Shown in pieces: positions 47,383-58,194 of a DNA stretch of 64,000 bases (positions are counted from its first letter, which is position 1; each line of letters opens with the position of its first letter). Location of the stretch: NCBI RefSeq assembly GCF_029962835.1, contig NC_080582.1, positions 77,682,177-77,746,176 on the forward strand, in the 5' to 3' direction. Under the pieces are notes generated by a model. That model was given only the letters and a program-made list of their open reading frames with translations. It searched no databases and was not told the origin of the DNA. The position numbers were made by a program, and so were the translations under genes. The DNA comes from Magnolia sinica. Lineage: Eukaryota; Streptophyta; Magnoliopsida; Magnoliales; Magnoliaceae.

Positions 47383-47450
47383 GAGCGGAGATGGAGAGGT
47401 GCAAAGAGAGAGAGAGAGAGAGTCAGCAACGGGGAGAGGGAAATGGCTGA
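47018..47450 (-). other. CT-rich 5'-leader-like sequence with several (GA)n tracts
   Basis: On the reverse strand this has three or four CT runs (plus-strand GA runs at 47271-47299, 47340-47380, 47405-47421). They are followed by an ATG (47203) opening MNRRPQLLYCLSILHEQSTR and soon a stop, then ACTGCAAATAG|GTACAG. Long CT tracts are common in plant 5' UTRs. It may be the leader of the decayed GT14 gene on the same strand 1.4 kb away, but nothing proves the link. Confidence 0.35.
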
Positions 47451-47489
47451 AAATGAGATTAGGGATTCGCATTCTGAATTAATAGGGAC

Positions 47490-47600
47490 CCTTTGCTGGC
47501 GGCCGGCTTTGGTTCCAGCCGGCAAAGGGTTCCATCAACTGCTGGTTTTGAGTTCTAGTACCTATTATGGTGAAATCCTACTGTGCTAAATGGAATTCAT
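47490..47600. mobile_element. SINE 3' piece next to CACTA-like GC-rich repeats
   Basis: TTGAGTTCTAGTACCTATTATGGTGAAATCC matches the B-box region of the SINEs at 47675 and 53298 (longest exact words here: GAGTTCTAGTACC, TGGTGAAATCC). Just before it, CCCTTTGCTGGCGGCCGG and CAGCCGGCAAAGGG form an inverted pair like CACTA subterminal repeats. Confidence 0.4.
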
Positions 47601-47674
47601 GAGAATCTATCTTTCAATAATACTAATGAATATGATCATTGTGTAGTTATCATTATTATTTGACACTTTTCCTT

Positions 47675-47774
47675 TCGGCCCTTACTCATGGCTTAGTGGT
47701 AGACTCACAAGAGTTTCAACACTAAGGTCATGAGTTCAAGTACCCATTGTGGTGTGTGAGGGTGTGCACATTAA

Positions 47775-47822
<48 letters not shown>
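47675..47822 (+). mobile_element. tRNA-derived SINE with (AAT)n tail
   Basis: A box GGCTTAGTGGTAGAC, B box ATGAGTTCAAGTACCC, then ATTGTGGTGTGTGAGGGTGT and a tail of about 16 AAT units (47775-47823). Closely related to the SINE at 53298. Confidence 0.82.
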
Positions 47823-47825
<3 letters not shown>

Positions 47826-47954
47826 CTCATGTCCTTTAAATTTTGGATTTTCTTCATGAAATAGTTGAAATACTTCAACTTCCTAGTTATCCTAGTATTC
47901 TTTGATGGATATTTGGATGCCTAGATCGTTTGCATGCAATCCTATTTAGCTGTT

Positions 47955-48720
47955 TTGTTTTGTTTTTTAGAATTGATAATTTTATTTAAAGATCCAAAAG
48001 ACCCAGTAGAAAATTGAACATAGAAAAACAAAAGCAAAAAAGATAGAATTGCCCACATGGCATGATAAATAAAACTTCACAAATGTTCAGCAATATTGTC
48101 TATTACATATTGAAAGTAGAGAGGATTTTGTCCCACACTTATGAAGCATAAGGGCAATGGATAAAGAGAAGCACCACTGATACATCATCCTTTATGGACA
48201 AAAGGTAAACATGGGTTTCTGTATTTGATCCATCTACCCAAGCTCGAAATGCTATATTTGCCCACGATGACTTCCTCCAGCTCGAATCTCCAAACTCATT
48301 TTTCCAATAATACAAAGTTCACCCTCTCTAGGTTTTTCTAATCCCAACCCCTATCTCATTAAAAGACCCACAGGCCTTCTCCCAACTCAAAAGGTGGAAC
48401 TTACTTTGCTTGCCTCTCCCTTGCCAGAGAAAGTCCCTATGTAACTTCTCAATCCTTAAGAATGATTTCGGGTAGCGAAAAGCGGAGATAAATTAAAGGG
48501 AAAGGTTCAATAGGGCGGATGTGGGATTTGATAAGAGTAATTCTTCCTCTCAAAGAGATCAATCTTCCCCACTATAGGGACAGTTTCCTCTTCATCCTTT
48601 CAATAACCAAATCTTAGAAATGTCTGACAAGCTTTCCCACCACACACATAGAGAGACCCAGATAAGTAGAAAGAAAAGAACCTGGCTAACATCCCAATCA
48701 CCTTGCTAAAGAAGAGACTT
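47955..48720 (-). mobile_element. L1-type LINE remnant (reverse-transcriptase 3' part)
   Basis: Read on the reverse strand, about 48620-48440 gives VIERMKRKLSL, then WGRLISLRGRITLIKS. These are the hallmark words after the YLGLP motif in plant L1 ORF2 (VIERxxxKLSSWK, LSxGGRLTLIKSVL). Further pieces continue to about 48250 (ERVNFVLLEKWVWRF, like the usual NKALLSKWLWRF). Stops and frame changes are frequent, so it is old. A T-rich patch at 47950-47966 may be the poly(A) end. Confidence 0.75.
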
Positions 48721-48951
48721 CTCCCTCCTCCAAATTAACAATGAAGAGTTCGCTCTCCGCAAGACTAACTTTGAGATTTCTCCCTCCTCCAAATTAACCC
48801 CTAAGAGTTCACTCTTCGCAAGACTTAACTTTGAGACTTTCCCTCCTCCAAATTAACCCCTAAGAGTTCACTCTTCGCGAGACTTAACTTCGAGACTTCT
48901 CCCTCCTCCAAATTAACCCATAAGCGTTCGCTCTTTGCAAGACTAACTTCG
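48714..48951. repeat. 59-60 bp minisatellite, four units, inside the LINE remnant
   Basis: Units begin near 48714, 48773, 48833 and 48892. Each reads GAGACTTCTCCCTCCTCC, CAAATTAACCCCTAAGAG, TTCGCTCTTCGCAAGACT. A partial repeat in GAGAGAGAGAGGGCT(A/G)GACAATTTTAG(A/C)TCAT follows twice (about 48963, 48999). Confidence 0.9.
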
Positions 48952-48959
48952 AGACACTG

Positions 48960-49671
48960 AATGAGAGAGAGAGAGGGCTGGACAATTTTAGATCATGAGA
49001 GAGAGAGAGGGCTAGACAATTTTAGCTCATCACGAGCCCAAGCTAGGCTCGGGGGCTTTAACAATGCAGGCCTGGTTTGAGCAGGGCTTGGCCCCACCCC
49101 AACTCTACCTGTCAATAACTAGCATCCAATCTTTGAATATTTTTGGTACAATGTGTGCCACCCAATTCTTATGGGTTTGATTTTAAGTTTGACCTAGACC
49201 CGACTTGGTTCAGACCTGGACCTGACTGAAACCAAGGACCAGAGAGCCGATGGGTACCTAGACCGGATCTAGGTTTGAGTCTTTTAAAATCCAGACCCAA
49301 CTCAAAAGTATCGGACCCTGGTAGGACATGAACCGAACTCGACCTGCTGAAAGCCTAACTCCAAAACCAAACAACCAATAATTACAATCATGGTTTGATG
49401 ACTCATTCTAGTGAACTCGTTTTTGTTCGGGACCAATACCAGTGAGTCACCCTCAACTCTAGTGAGTTGGACTGATTTACTCCTGATTCGACTAAGCGAC
49501 GAGTCACCGAGTTATTAAAAATAAAAAATAAAACAAAAAAAAAAAAAAACAGGTTTACAATGGACAAAACTAGCCTTTCTTCATCACACTTACAAGATTA
49601 GATATAGTGGTTGCTTGTACATGCTTTCATTCATGGTTGAAGCCAGGGAATTTGTGGAATCCTGATGTAGA
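48960..49671. other. Non-coding; no gene seen
   Basis: Words such as GAGCCCAAGCTAGGCTCGGG and CCAGACCCAACTCAAAAG resemble the subterminal parts of hAT-type elements. An A run lies at 49536-49549. Confidence 0.35.
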
Positions 49672-50907
49672 ATCGTGGTCCGCCAACTCCACTGTGGATG
49701 AGAGTAGGACCCACTTAACCATGGATGGGCCATGTGATCTTTCTGACCATTCAAAATTTTGGCAGTGGAGTAAACTGTCGACTGCTAGCTCCATGATTTT
49801 ATTTGCCGATTGATTTAATGGCTATGATCGTTTGTGGCAACTCCATGCATTTCCCATGACTTCTTTATGGTGGAACTCATATCTTGAACGCTCCGATCAT
49901 CAATATGTCTAGGCCCACTACCGGACTACAATTTCACTTTACTAGTATGCAAACCATAAGACTTGAAACTAATCAATCGCGAGAGAGAGAGAGCATTGCA
50001 AGATCATATAATGGTCAAACTAGAGTGAAAGCAGTAGGGTCAGGTTTCAATTTGTAGACAGGGCCATGGTTCAGTGAACTAAACCGTCAATGCAATGGCC
50101 CCACTCTGGATGACCATGCACCACAAATCACTCAAATGGAAATTTGGGTCTTCAAATTGGTATTCATCCACATTTGACCAACAAAAAGCCAAAGATTCAA
50201 GAGCTAGGATCTCTAATCTTGAAATTTTCGGCCCACATCCATGGCAGAGCCTATCAAATCAACAGTTCATATCACCGAGCCGCGGGACCCGCTTAGAGAA
50301 GCTCGACAAACCCACCACCACATGAACAAATGGTGCTTGCAGTCATGCATTGAGATTCAAAAAGCAACTGAAGCATTGAGAGTTATTGAAATTTCTAGAG
50401 AATTACAACAAGAAAAACCAAGAAATCTGAAGCATACTTTCCAAGAGATGGAATCACCTCAGGTTGCTTTGCGATTTACTTTGAGATATGAAAGCGCATC
50501 GATCACATTGTCATAATCGCTTCGATTGACTTGGATGTGTAGAAAATAAACAGTGGAGCTGTCAAAAAGCATGTTGGCCAAAGATAAAGAAACATGAAAA
50601 AAAAAGAGGCAACATCTCCGGTGTGATGGCAGTCTGGAAAGCTTATTTTCACTACAGTTTTGGTATTGCAGGGAAGATTGAGTCAGTTCGGTACTGACTC
50701 GATCCTTTCCTCCGAGGCTGCAACTGAGCCAAACCGAACTCAATTGATTCAGAATGAGTCGAGTGCACGCCACAGGTCTGGCGTAGCTAGAGGAGCTCCC
50801 TCTCCTCAAACCTTCTTCTTCTAAGCAAGTGAACGGGTCGAAATCAATTCCTAACTCGTTCCACTCAGTGGTCCGAGTCGAGTCGTGACACAATCGCACT
50901 CGGACAC

Positions 50908-50948
<41 letters not shown>

Positions 50949-50972
50949 TACTATTTTTTCTCGAATGTTGCC

Positions 50973-52164
50973 TGATGCAAGACATGAAATTCAAGTATGA
51001 TGTGCAAGAATTCAGGCTTAGATCATACCAATTTAAAAACAATTACACAAATTCTACATCCCACATGATAGTCCAAACATTCAATGAAAGGGGAATCTAT
51101 GCGGGTCCAGGCTGGACCAATAAAAATTATAAGCCAAACGATGTCAAAAGGAAATAGAAATCAACCGCACATGCATAAGAATCAGTCCCTAATCCAAGGG
51201 ATTCCCCAATTTCAATTCAAGGAACCCTAGGGTGAAAAAAATGGGCAAATAAACTAAGGCTAATGCAAACTAAGGCTAGGGTTTAGGAAAGAGGAATGAA
51301 AAGAGGAAAACTTGACCCGGAGAAAGCTCCTACGTGCAGATGGTGACCCGGAGCTGACACACGTGCGCAGGTGGGCTGGCCGCACGTGTGATGGAAGCCC
51401 GCCTCCCCAAAGTGACACCTAGGCCTTGGTCGGCCGAGGGAGACCTCCAATCCCTCCAAGTTTGACGACGATCCGACGTAAGGTCGAGGCGTAGTGCTCC
51501 GCCGAAGTTTCAGCCCTCCTACAAGTCCAAATTATGGAAACTGGCTGTAAGAGGGTGAATAGCTGCAAAGGCTGGGAATTTCAAAGCAATAATGATGATA
51601 AAATATGAGGTATATAAATGGGAGAAGGTAGAGATGGATGGGGATAGATGTGGCTTCACACCACGAAGTTAGCCCTTCGAAAAGGGAGGGCTTCGTACCC
51701 ACTTTTGAATTCTTCCACAACTCACAAAGAGAGCAGAAAAATAAAGTAGGAATTTTTTTATTAAAGTTGAATGAATGAAAAGAACTACAAGTGGTGCATA
51801 TTTATAGGGAAAATCTTATACCCCAAAACTCACACCATGTGCGCAACCTATTACTTGGCGGTGAAGTAAATTAAAATAAAAACCAAACAAAGAAATCCAA
51901 AACATTCACGATGTTCTAAATAATAACAATAAGCAAAACCAAAAATATGACATCAATCCGACGAGTGAGCCACGATCATGAGGTCCCATGATGGGCTTTT
52001 CTTGACTATCAGGCCCACCCTTTTAAACCAAAACTTCGTCTTCTAGCTAGGAGGCCCTCCCTGGATGTCGTCATCAGGCTAGATCGTCGGTGGGGCCATC
52101 CCTCTCCTTCCGTACGTGCGTAGGGGGCGACGTGTGTGCGTGTGTGCACGTGATGTCCCCATCA
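50973..52164. mobile_element. Solo LTR, 1.19 kb
   Basis: It begins TGATGCAAGAC and ends CCCCATCA. The 5-bp target duplication TTGCC is at 50968-50972 and 52165-52169. The sister site at about 57345 (CGAATGTTGCCCTAACATTC) is uninterrupted. No internal retroviral coding sequence is present, as expected after LTR-LTR recombination. Lineage not assigned. Age unknown, but younger than the duplication of the surrounding unit or segregating with one copy. Confidence 0.88.
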
Positions 52165-52245
52165 TTGCCCTAACATTCGGCCTATTTAAGATTCCGACCA
52201 GTTTCGAGAAATTTCTATACTAATTACGGGATTAGTCGCGTTTTT

Positions 52246-52475
52246 AGCGGTGGGTGGATAGAGAATTCTTGCTGTTGCAATTTCTCACCAAAAGCTCGTC
52301 AAATTGTCGAATCGCAATAAGGCTCCTGATAGCCCTAGATCCAGCATTCCAGATTCATCGTGACTCTTCTAGAAGGCAGGGAAGGGTTGAGATTGCACCA
52401 GCGCCTAAAACGGAGAGATTCAGATTCTTTTCGCTTTCAGCCAAGGGCAGAATCATTTCCGTAAGTTTGGTGTGA
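52246..52475 (+). other. Leader-exon-like part of block R
   Basis: The stretch ends in a strong donor (ATTTCC|GTAAGTTTGG) and is open in one frame from about 52254 (RIAIRLLIALDPAFQIHRDS). The other two R copies keep the wording but with deletions, and the matching donor in the minus copy is altered. It looks like the first exon or 5' UTR of a gene that was captured in the repeated unit; I do not recognise the protein. Confidence 0.3.
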
Positions 52476-53297
52476 CTAGGACTCTATTTTCCAGCTGAGT
52501 AAAGGGGACTCAATTTAATACTATCGTAAATAAAGAAAGAAGTACATATTTAGAAATTTCTTTAGGCCAGTATATCAACAGGCCAACCCGAGGATGGAAC
52601 CCAGCATATCAACAGGCCAGCTTACTAAAAGGTGGGGCCAAGAAGTATGATTCCTAGGTTACAAGATCAGCACAGTTTCATGTAGTTGCTCACAAGAAGC
52701 CTGAAAATCAAAATATTGATCTGTTTCAACATCAATGCAGGTAACTATGTGATTGCCATGCTTTGTTAAAAGGTAGTGAGTCAAGTGTGAATCAATCCAG
52801 ACCGTGCAAATCATTTCGAAAGGGATTCAATCGTGGTCCGCCAACTCCACTGTGGATGAGAGTAGGACCCACTTAACCATGGATGGGCCATGTGATCTTC
52901 CTAACCATTTCGAATCAACTGAGTTCGGTTCGGCTCAGTTGCAGCCTCAGAGGAAAGGAACGAGTCAGTACCGCACTGACTCAATCTTTCCTACAATGCC
53001 GAAACTGTAATGAAACTAAGCTTTCCAAACTGCCATGCACAGGAGATGTTGCCTTTTTTTTTTCATGTTTCTTTATCTTTAGCCAACATGCTTTTTGACT
53101 GCTCCACTGTTTATTTTCTACAGAGTCAACCGAAGCAACTATGACAATGTGATCGGTGTGCTTTCATGTCTCAAAGTAAATTGAAAAGCAACCTGAGGTG
53201 ATTCCATCTCTTGGAAAGTATACTTCAGATTTCTTGGTTTTTCTTGTTGTAATTCTCATGAGATTTAAATAACTCTCAATGTTTCAGTTGCTTGCTT

Positions 53298-53456
53298 CTT
53301 CTTTTTTTTTGGATCCTTACCCTTGCTCGGGTGGTAGACTCTCTAGAGTTTCAACACCCGGTCTAGGGTTCGAGTATCCATAGGTGGTGAAATTCCACTA
53401 AGGCGTGAGTGTGTGGGGGTGTTTGTGTGCGTGTAAAAAAACAAAAAAAAAAAAAA
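53298..53456 (+). mobile_element. tRNA-derived SINE inside block Q'
   Basis: A box CTCGGGTGGTAGACTC, B box GGGTTCGAGTATCC, A-rich tail (53436-53456). Target duplication GTTGCTTGCTT at 53287-53297 and 53457-53467. The two other Q copies (about 50360 and 54213) have the empty site AAAAAGCAACTGAAGCAT. Confidence 0.9.
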
Positions 53457-54792
53457 GTTGCTTGCTTTTTGAATCTCAATACATGATTGCAAGCACCATT
53501 TGTTCATGTGGTGGTGGGCTTGTCGAGCTTCTCCAAGTGGGTCCCATGGCTCGGTGATCTGAACTGTTGGTTTGATAGACTCTGCCATGGATGTGGGCCA
53601 AAAATTTCAAGATTAGATCCTGGCTGTTGAATCTTTGGCTTTTTGTTGGTCAAATGTGGACCAATTCCAATTTGGAGACTACAATTTCCATTTGGGTGAT
53701 TTGTGGTGCATGGTCATCCAAAGTGGGGCCCATCACATTGATGGTTTAGTTCACTGAACCATGGCCCTATCTACAAATTGAAACCTAACCCTACTGCTTT
53801 CACTCTAGTTTGACCATTATATGATCTTGCAATGCTCTCTCTCTCTCTCCTGATTGATTAGTTTCGAGTCTTGTGGTCCGCAGACTAGTAAAGTGAAATT
53901 GTAGTCCGGTAGTGGGCCGCCACTGTGGATGAGAGTAGGACCCACTTAACCATGGATGGGCCATGTGATCTTCCTGACCATTCAAAAATTTGGAAGTGGA
54001 GTAAACTATCGACTGCTAGCTCCATGATTTTATTTGCCGAGCCAAAGATTCAACAGCTAGGATCTCCAATCTTGAAATTTTCAATGCACATCCATGGTGG
54101 AGCCTATCAAATAAACAGTTCAGATCACAGAGTCACAAGACCCACTTGGAGAAGCTGGACAAACCCACCACCACATGAACAAATGGTGCTTGCAGTTATG
54201 GATTGAGATTCAAAAAGCAACTGAAGCATTAAGAGTTATTGAAATCTCTTGAGAATTACAACAAGAAAAACCAAGAAATTTGAAGCATACTTTCCAAGAG
54301 ATGGAATCACCTCAGGTTGCTTTTCGATTTACTTTGAGATATGAAAGCTAACCGATCACATTGTCATAGCTGCTTCGGTTGACTTGGATCTGTAGAAAAA
54401 AAACAGTGGAGCTGTCTAAAAGCATCGGCCAATGATAAAGAAACATGACAATATAATCAATGTATGGAGGAAAAAAAAAAAAAAGGCAACAATTCTGGTG
54501 CGATGGCAGTCTGGAAAGCTTGGTTTCACTAGAGTTTTGGTATTGCAGGGAAGATTGAGTTAGTACGGTACTGAATCAATCATTTCTTCCGAGGCTGCAA
54601 CTGAGCCGAACTGAACTCAATTGATTCGGAATGGTCAAGAAGATCACATGGCCCATCCATGGTTAAGTGGGTCCTACTCTCATCCACAGTGGAGTTGGCG
54701 GACCATGATTGAATCCCTTTCGAAATGATTTGCACGGTTTGTATTGATTCACATTTGGTTCACTACCGTTTAACAAAGCATGACAATCACAT

Positions 54793-56674
54793 GTAAGTGG
54801 GTAAGTGGGAAGTGACTTACAGGGAAGTCACTTACAGGTGGTGTTTGGGGGAGAAAAATCACCTGTAAGTCACTTACAGGCAAATCTACCAAAAAACTGC
54901 AGGGGGATGGGGGTGGGAAGTCACTTCCCGACTTACAGGCTCAACAGTCAAATTTTTAAAAAGAGGGGAAGAGGGAGAAACGCACCAACCCACCAACCAC
55001 CATTATAGCTATGAAGCTCCAGCCAATGAAGAAGAAGCACCAGCCATTGAAAACGGCAATCTCTCTCCGTCTCTGCAATCTCTCCCCCTCCCTCTCCACA
55101 ATCTCTCGCTGTAGTTACCGCCTTCCGTCTCTTCTCCTCCTAAAACGGTAGGGTTTCATCTACCCTTTTTTCTCCTTTGAAAACGGAAGGGATCGCGTGC
55201 TGAGTAATCCGTAAAATCTGTGGGATCCACCATGATATATGTATTTGATCCACACTGTCCATCCATTTTAGTACTTAATTTTAAATCATGATCCTAAAAA
55301 TTAGCTATATCCAAAGATCAAGTGGACCACAACATAGGAAATGGTGTGAATTGAGTGTATACCTTTGAAATTTTTTGGGGGGCCACAAAAGTTATGGATC
55401 AAGATGATTTTTTTTCCCTTCTTTCAGGTGTTTGTGATCTCATGAACATGTTGGATGAGAAATAAAGATCTCTATGGGCACTAGAAAGGTTTCAATGATC
55501 CAATCAGTATTTCCACTGTTTCTTGTGAAATGGCCCACTTGAGCTTTGGATATTCTTAAATTTATGGCTCAACATCTACATCTAGATGAAAAAATGGATG
55601 GACGGATTGGATAAACCCCATACATTTACAGTGGGCCCAACTGAATTTACTTAGTATAAAAAAAAGTATAGCAGCAACTCAGTACACAGTCTGATTGCGT
55701 TACTAGTAACACGGTAGTGGGTATTACCCCTGCCGTGGGCCCACCTTGATGATGTGTTATATATCCATTGAGATTTGATTGGTGGGACGTATGCTTACAG
55801 TGTAAGTTTTCATTGGCCAGCAACCACAGTTCCCTTATATGGACCAGTGGCCTGGATCAGAAAACCATGAATCCATCATGTATATGGTACATAAATCCTA
55901 TTTATTCTTATGGCCCTTGCAACCAAGGCCATTTTTCAAATGGACCCACTATGGATGGACCATGACCCAATTCTTCACTTGATCATTAATAACTGTTCAA
56001 CTGCAAATATCCACGGTACATTTGATTCTTGATTTCTATAACTGGAGCCATGGTTCAGCAATCCAAATGAATAGGCCGCAGTAGGGCTGACCATGGATGG
56101 CATTTCTTCAGTTTAATGCGGGCCATTGATGTACACTTTGGAATAAGCCCTATTCAAATGAATAAATGGTTGGACAGGATGATTCCCAAGTGAAAAGTTT
56201 TAAATGTAATTTCTATAATTAAAGAAGACATTGGTAATGTAATTTAATTAGTAGATTTTCTATTAATGTTTTTAACTTTATTCTCAATGCTTAAATTGAG
56301 TTATTACTCCATATTATAGATATTTTGAATTCGTGGGCCACTTTTATAGCCCACTTGATGACTGGTTTAGCTTAATAATTATCTTAAATATTCATCTTGA
56401 TGGGCTTAACAAAATAACATATTTGAACCCACGTTTTTTTTATATGATTATAACATTTTAGAATGATTCCTCAATCTAATCTCTGCTCGATGTAAATATT
56501 CAGCTTTTTACCTGTAAGTAACTTACAGGTCATCCAAACAGAAAAACTAACTTACCTGTAAGTGACTTACAACTTACATTCAAACAGGTTACCTGTAAGT
56601 AACTTTCACCTGTAAGTGACTTACCTGTAAGTCACTTACAACTTAAAAGAATTTACAGGCATCCAAACAGGCCT
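54793..56674. mobile_element. 1.9 kb DNA element with CCTGTAAGTNACTTACAGG palindromes
   Basis: Both ends are crowded with the self-complementary word CCTGTAAGT(C/G/A)ACTTACAGG and partial copies: left 54793-54945, right about 56508-56660. The right end finishes AGGCATCCAAACAGGC. The interior has a GGGCCCACC-type repeat (about 55205-55640) and AT-rich sequence, no transposase. The sister copy at about 52740-52765 (CAGGTAACTATGTGATTGCC) is uninterrupted, which fixes both borders to within a few bases. Confidence 0.8.
55205..55730. repeat. GGGCCCACC-type MITE nested in the 1.9 kb element
   Basis: The left is GTGCTGAGTAATCCGTAAAA and GGGATCCACCATGATATATG. The right is CAGTGGGCCCAACTGAATTT, ACTTAGTATAA, then ACTCAGTACACAGTCTGATT. 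End words agree with the copies at 12485 and 58195. Confidence 0.65.
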
Positions 56675-57455
56675 ATAGTTACCTGCATTGATGTTGAAAC
56701 AGATCAATATTTTGATTTTCAAGCTTCTTACTTGTGAGCAACTACGTGAAACTGTGCTGATCTTGTAATCTAGGAATCATACTTCTTGGTCCCACCTTTT
56801 AGTAAGTTGGCCTGTTGATATGCTGGTTTCCATCCTCGGGTGGGCCTGTTGATTTACTGGCCTAATGAAATTTCTAAATATGTACTTCTTTCTTTATTTG
56901 CGATAGCATTAAGTCGAGTCCCCTTTGCTCAGCTGGAAAATAGAGTCCTAGCCACACCAAACTTACGGGGATGGTTCTGCCCTTGGCTGAAAGCGAAAAG
57001 AATCTGAATCTCTCTGTTTTAAGCGCTGGTGCAATCTCAACCCTTACCTGCGTTCTAGAAGAGTCACGATGAATCTGGAATGCATGCTGGATCTAGGGCT
57101 GCCAGGAGCCTTATAGCGATCCGACAATTTGACGAGCTTTTGGTGAGAAATTGCAACGGCAAGATTCTCTATCCAGGTCTGGCGTAGCTAGAGGAGCTCC
57201 CTCTCCTTCAAACCTTCTTCTTCTCAGCAAGTGAACGGGTCGGAATCAATTCCTGACTCGTTCCACTCAGTGGTCCGGGTCGAGTCGCGACACTGCTCTC
57301 TCTCTCTCTCTTTTCTCTTTCTTTTCTTACTATTTTTTCTCGAATGTTGCCCTAACATTCGGGCTATATAAGACTCCGACCCGTTTCTAGAAATTTCTAC
57401 ACTAATTACGGGATTAGTCGCGTTTTTAGCGGTGGGTGGATAGAAAATTCTTGCT

Positions 57456-57760
57456 CAAGGGCTCCTAAACTAGGTTTAACGGTTACATGCGTTCGAGCGG
57501 CTATTCGTGATCTGTTTTTGATGAGGTGGGCCTTACATTGAACGACTTAGATTGGTGAATGTGGCAGGATTAAAGAAGATGGGTTTTCTCAGCCGGCCGA
57601 GGAGGATGACTCATCTATCATGGCGATTTTTGGTTGATCGGTGGATCTGATGATCCAAGTCTCCTAATTGGTTCGGATGGTGTTCAGTAGGCTTGTTGAG
57701 TCCACCTTTTGGTGAAGGGAGGGCAGTAGATTAGGATGTCTTAAAAAACATCTCGCCCCG
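57456..57760. other. 305-bp insertion of unknown kind in block R
   Basis: The sister copy at about 52270 reads straight through (AATTCTTGCTGTTGCAATTT). Here 305 bp stand between TTCTTGCT and TTGCAATTTC. No inverted ends, tail or target duplication are obvious. It has GGTGGGCCTTACATTGAACG and similar words, and no frame of note. Confidence 0.6.
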
Positions 57761-57952
57761 TTGCAATTTCTCACCAAAAGCTCGTCAAATTGTCGGATCG
57801 CTATGAGGCTCCCGGCAGCCCTAAATCCACCATTCCAGATTCATCGTGAGACTCTTCTAGAAGGCAGGGAAGGGTTGAGATTGCACCAGCGCTTAAATCT
57901 TTCAGCCAAGGGCGGAACCATTTGACTCTATTTTCCAGCTGAGCAAAGGGGA

Positions 57953-58194
57953 CGTGGATTTCTCTATCCGATTGGTGTTTGCAGTTAGGTAGGTTGGGCC
58001 TTGGCTTGTGTTCACAACCAAACCTTACATCGTGAGATCTGACCCTTGTTTTGGTCGTTGATCTCTTTTTCTCGCGATGGACGGTCTGGATTAACCGAAT
58101 AGATCTTCATTAGTGGCCAAAATCATGACAGCGGTTCGTCCTTTTGAATCGTAGCTGGCGGTAAAGAAAAGAGGTGGATAGCATTCCATTTCGG
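57953..58194. other. Non-coding; no gene seen
   Basis: Short unique-looking gap between the inverted array and the next small element. Confidence 0.35.

Larger units (their letters stand above)
49672..57952. repeat. Alternating inverted array of a ~3 kb unit
   Basis: Four blocks recur. P (TCGTGGTCCGCCAACTCCAC) is at 49672(+), 52830(+), 53917(+, partial) and 54632-54715(-). Q (~900 bp, for example CTCAAATGGAAATTTGGGTC) is at about 49925-50760(+), 52905-53916(-) and 54040-54625(+, partial). S (GGTCTGGCGTAGCTAGAGGA) is at 50775-50972(+) and 57175-57349(+). R (TTACGGGATTAGTCGCGTTT) is at 52165-52830(+), 54716-57174(-) and 57345-57952(+). The order is P Q | S R P Q' | P Q P' R' | S R, that is, unit S-R-P-Q' in alternating orientation. 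Removing later insertions, 52165-57174 is one long palindrome. Copies differ by several percent. No transposase or recognisable gene is seen in the unit, so its origin is open. Confidence 0.85.

Noticed and set aside
39729-47560. A complete 7.8 kb CACTA element ending at TTTTGAGTTCTAGTA
   Set aside because: The right-hand wording is better explained as the B-box region of a SINE (GAGTTCTAGTACC...TGGTGAAATCC), as in two other SINEs here, and no shared 3-bp target duplication was found.
50459-50899. 146-codon reverse-strand frame as a gene
   Set aside because: It spans the junction of blocks Q and S of the inverted array, is not open in the other copies, and shows no domain.
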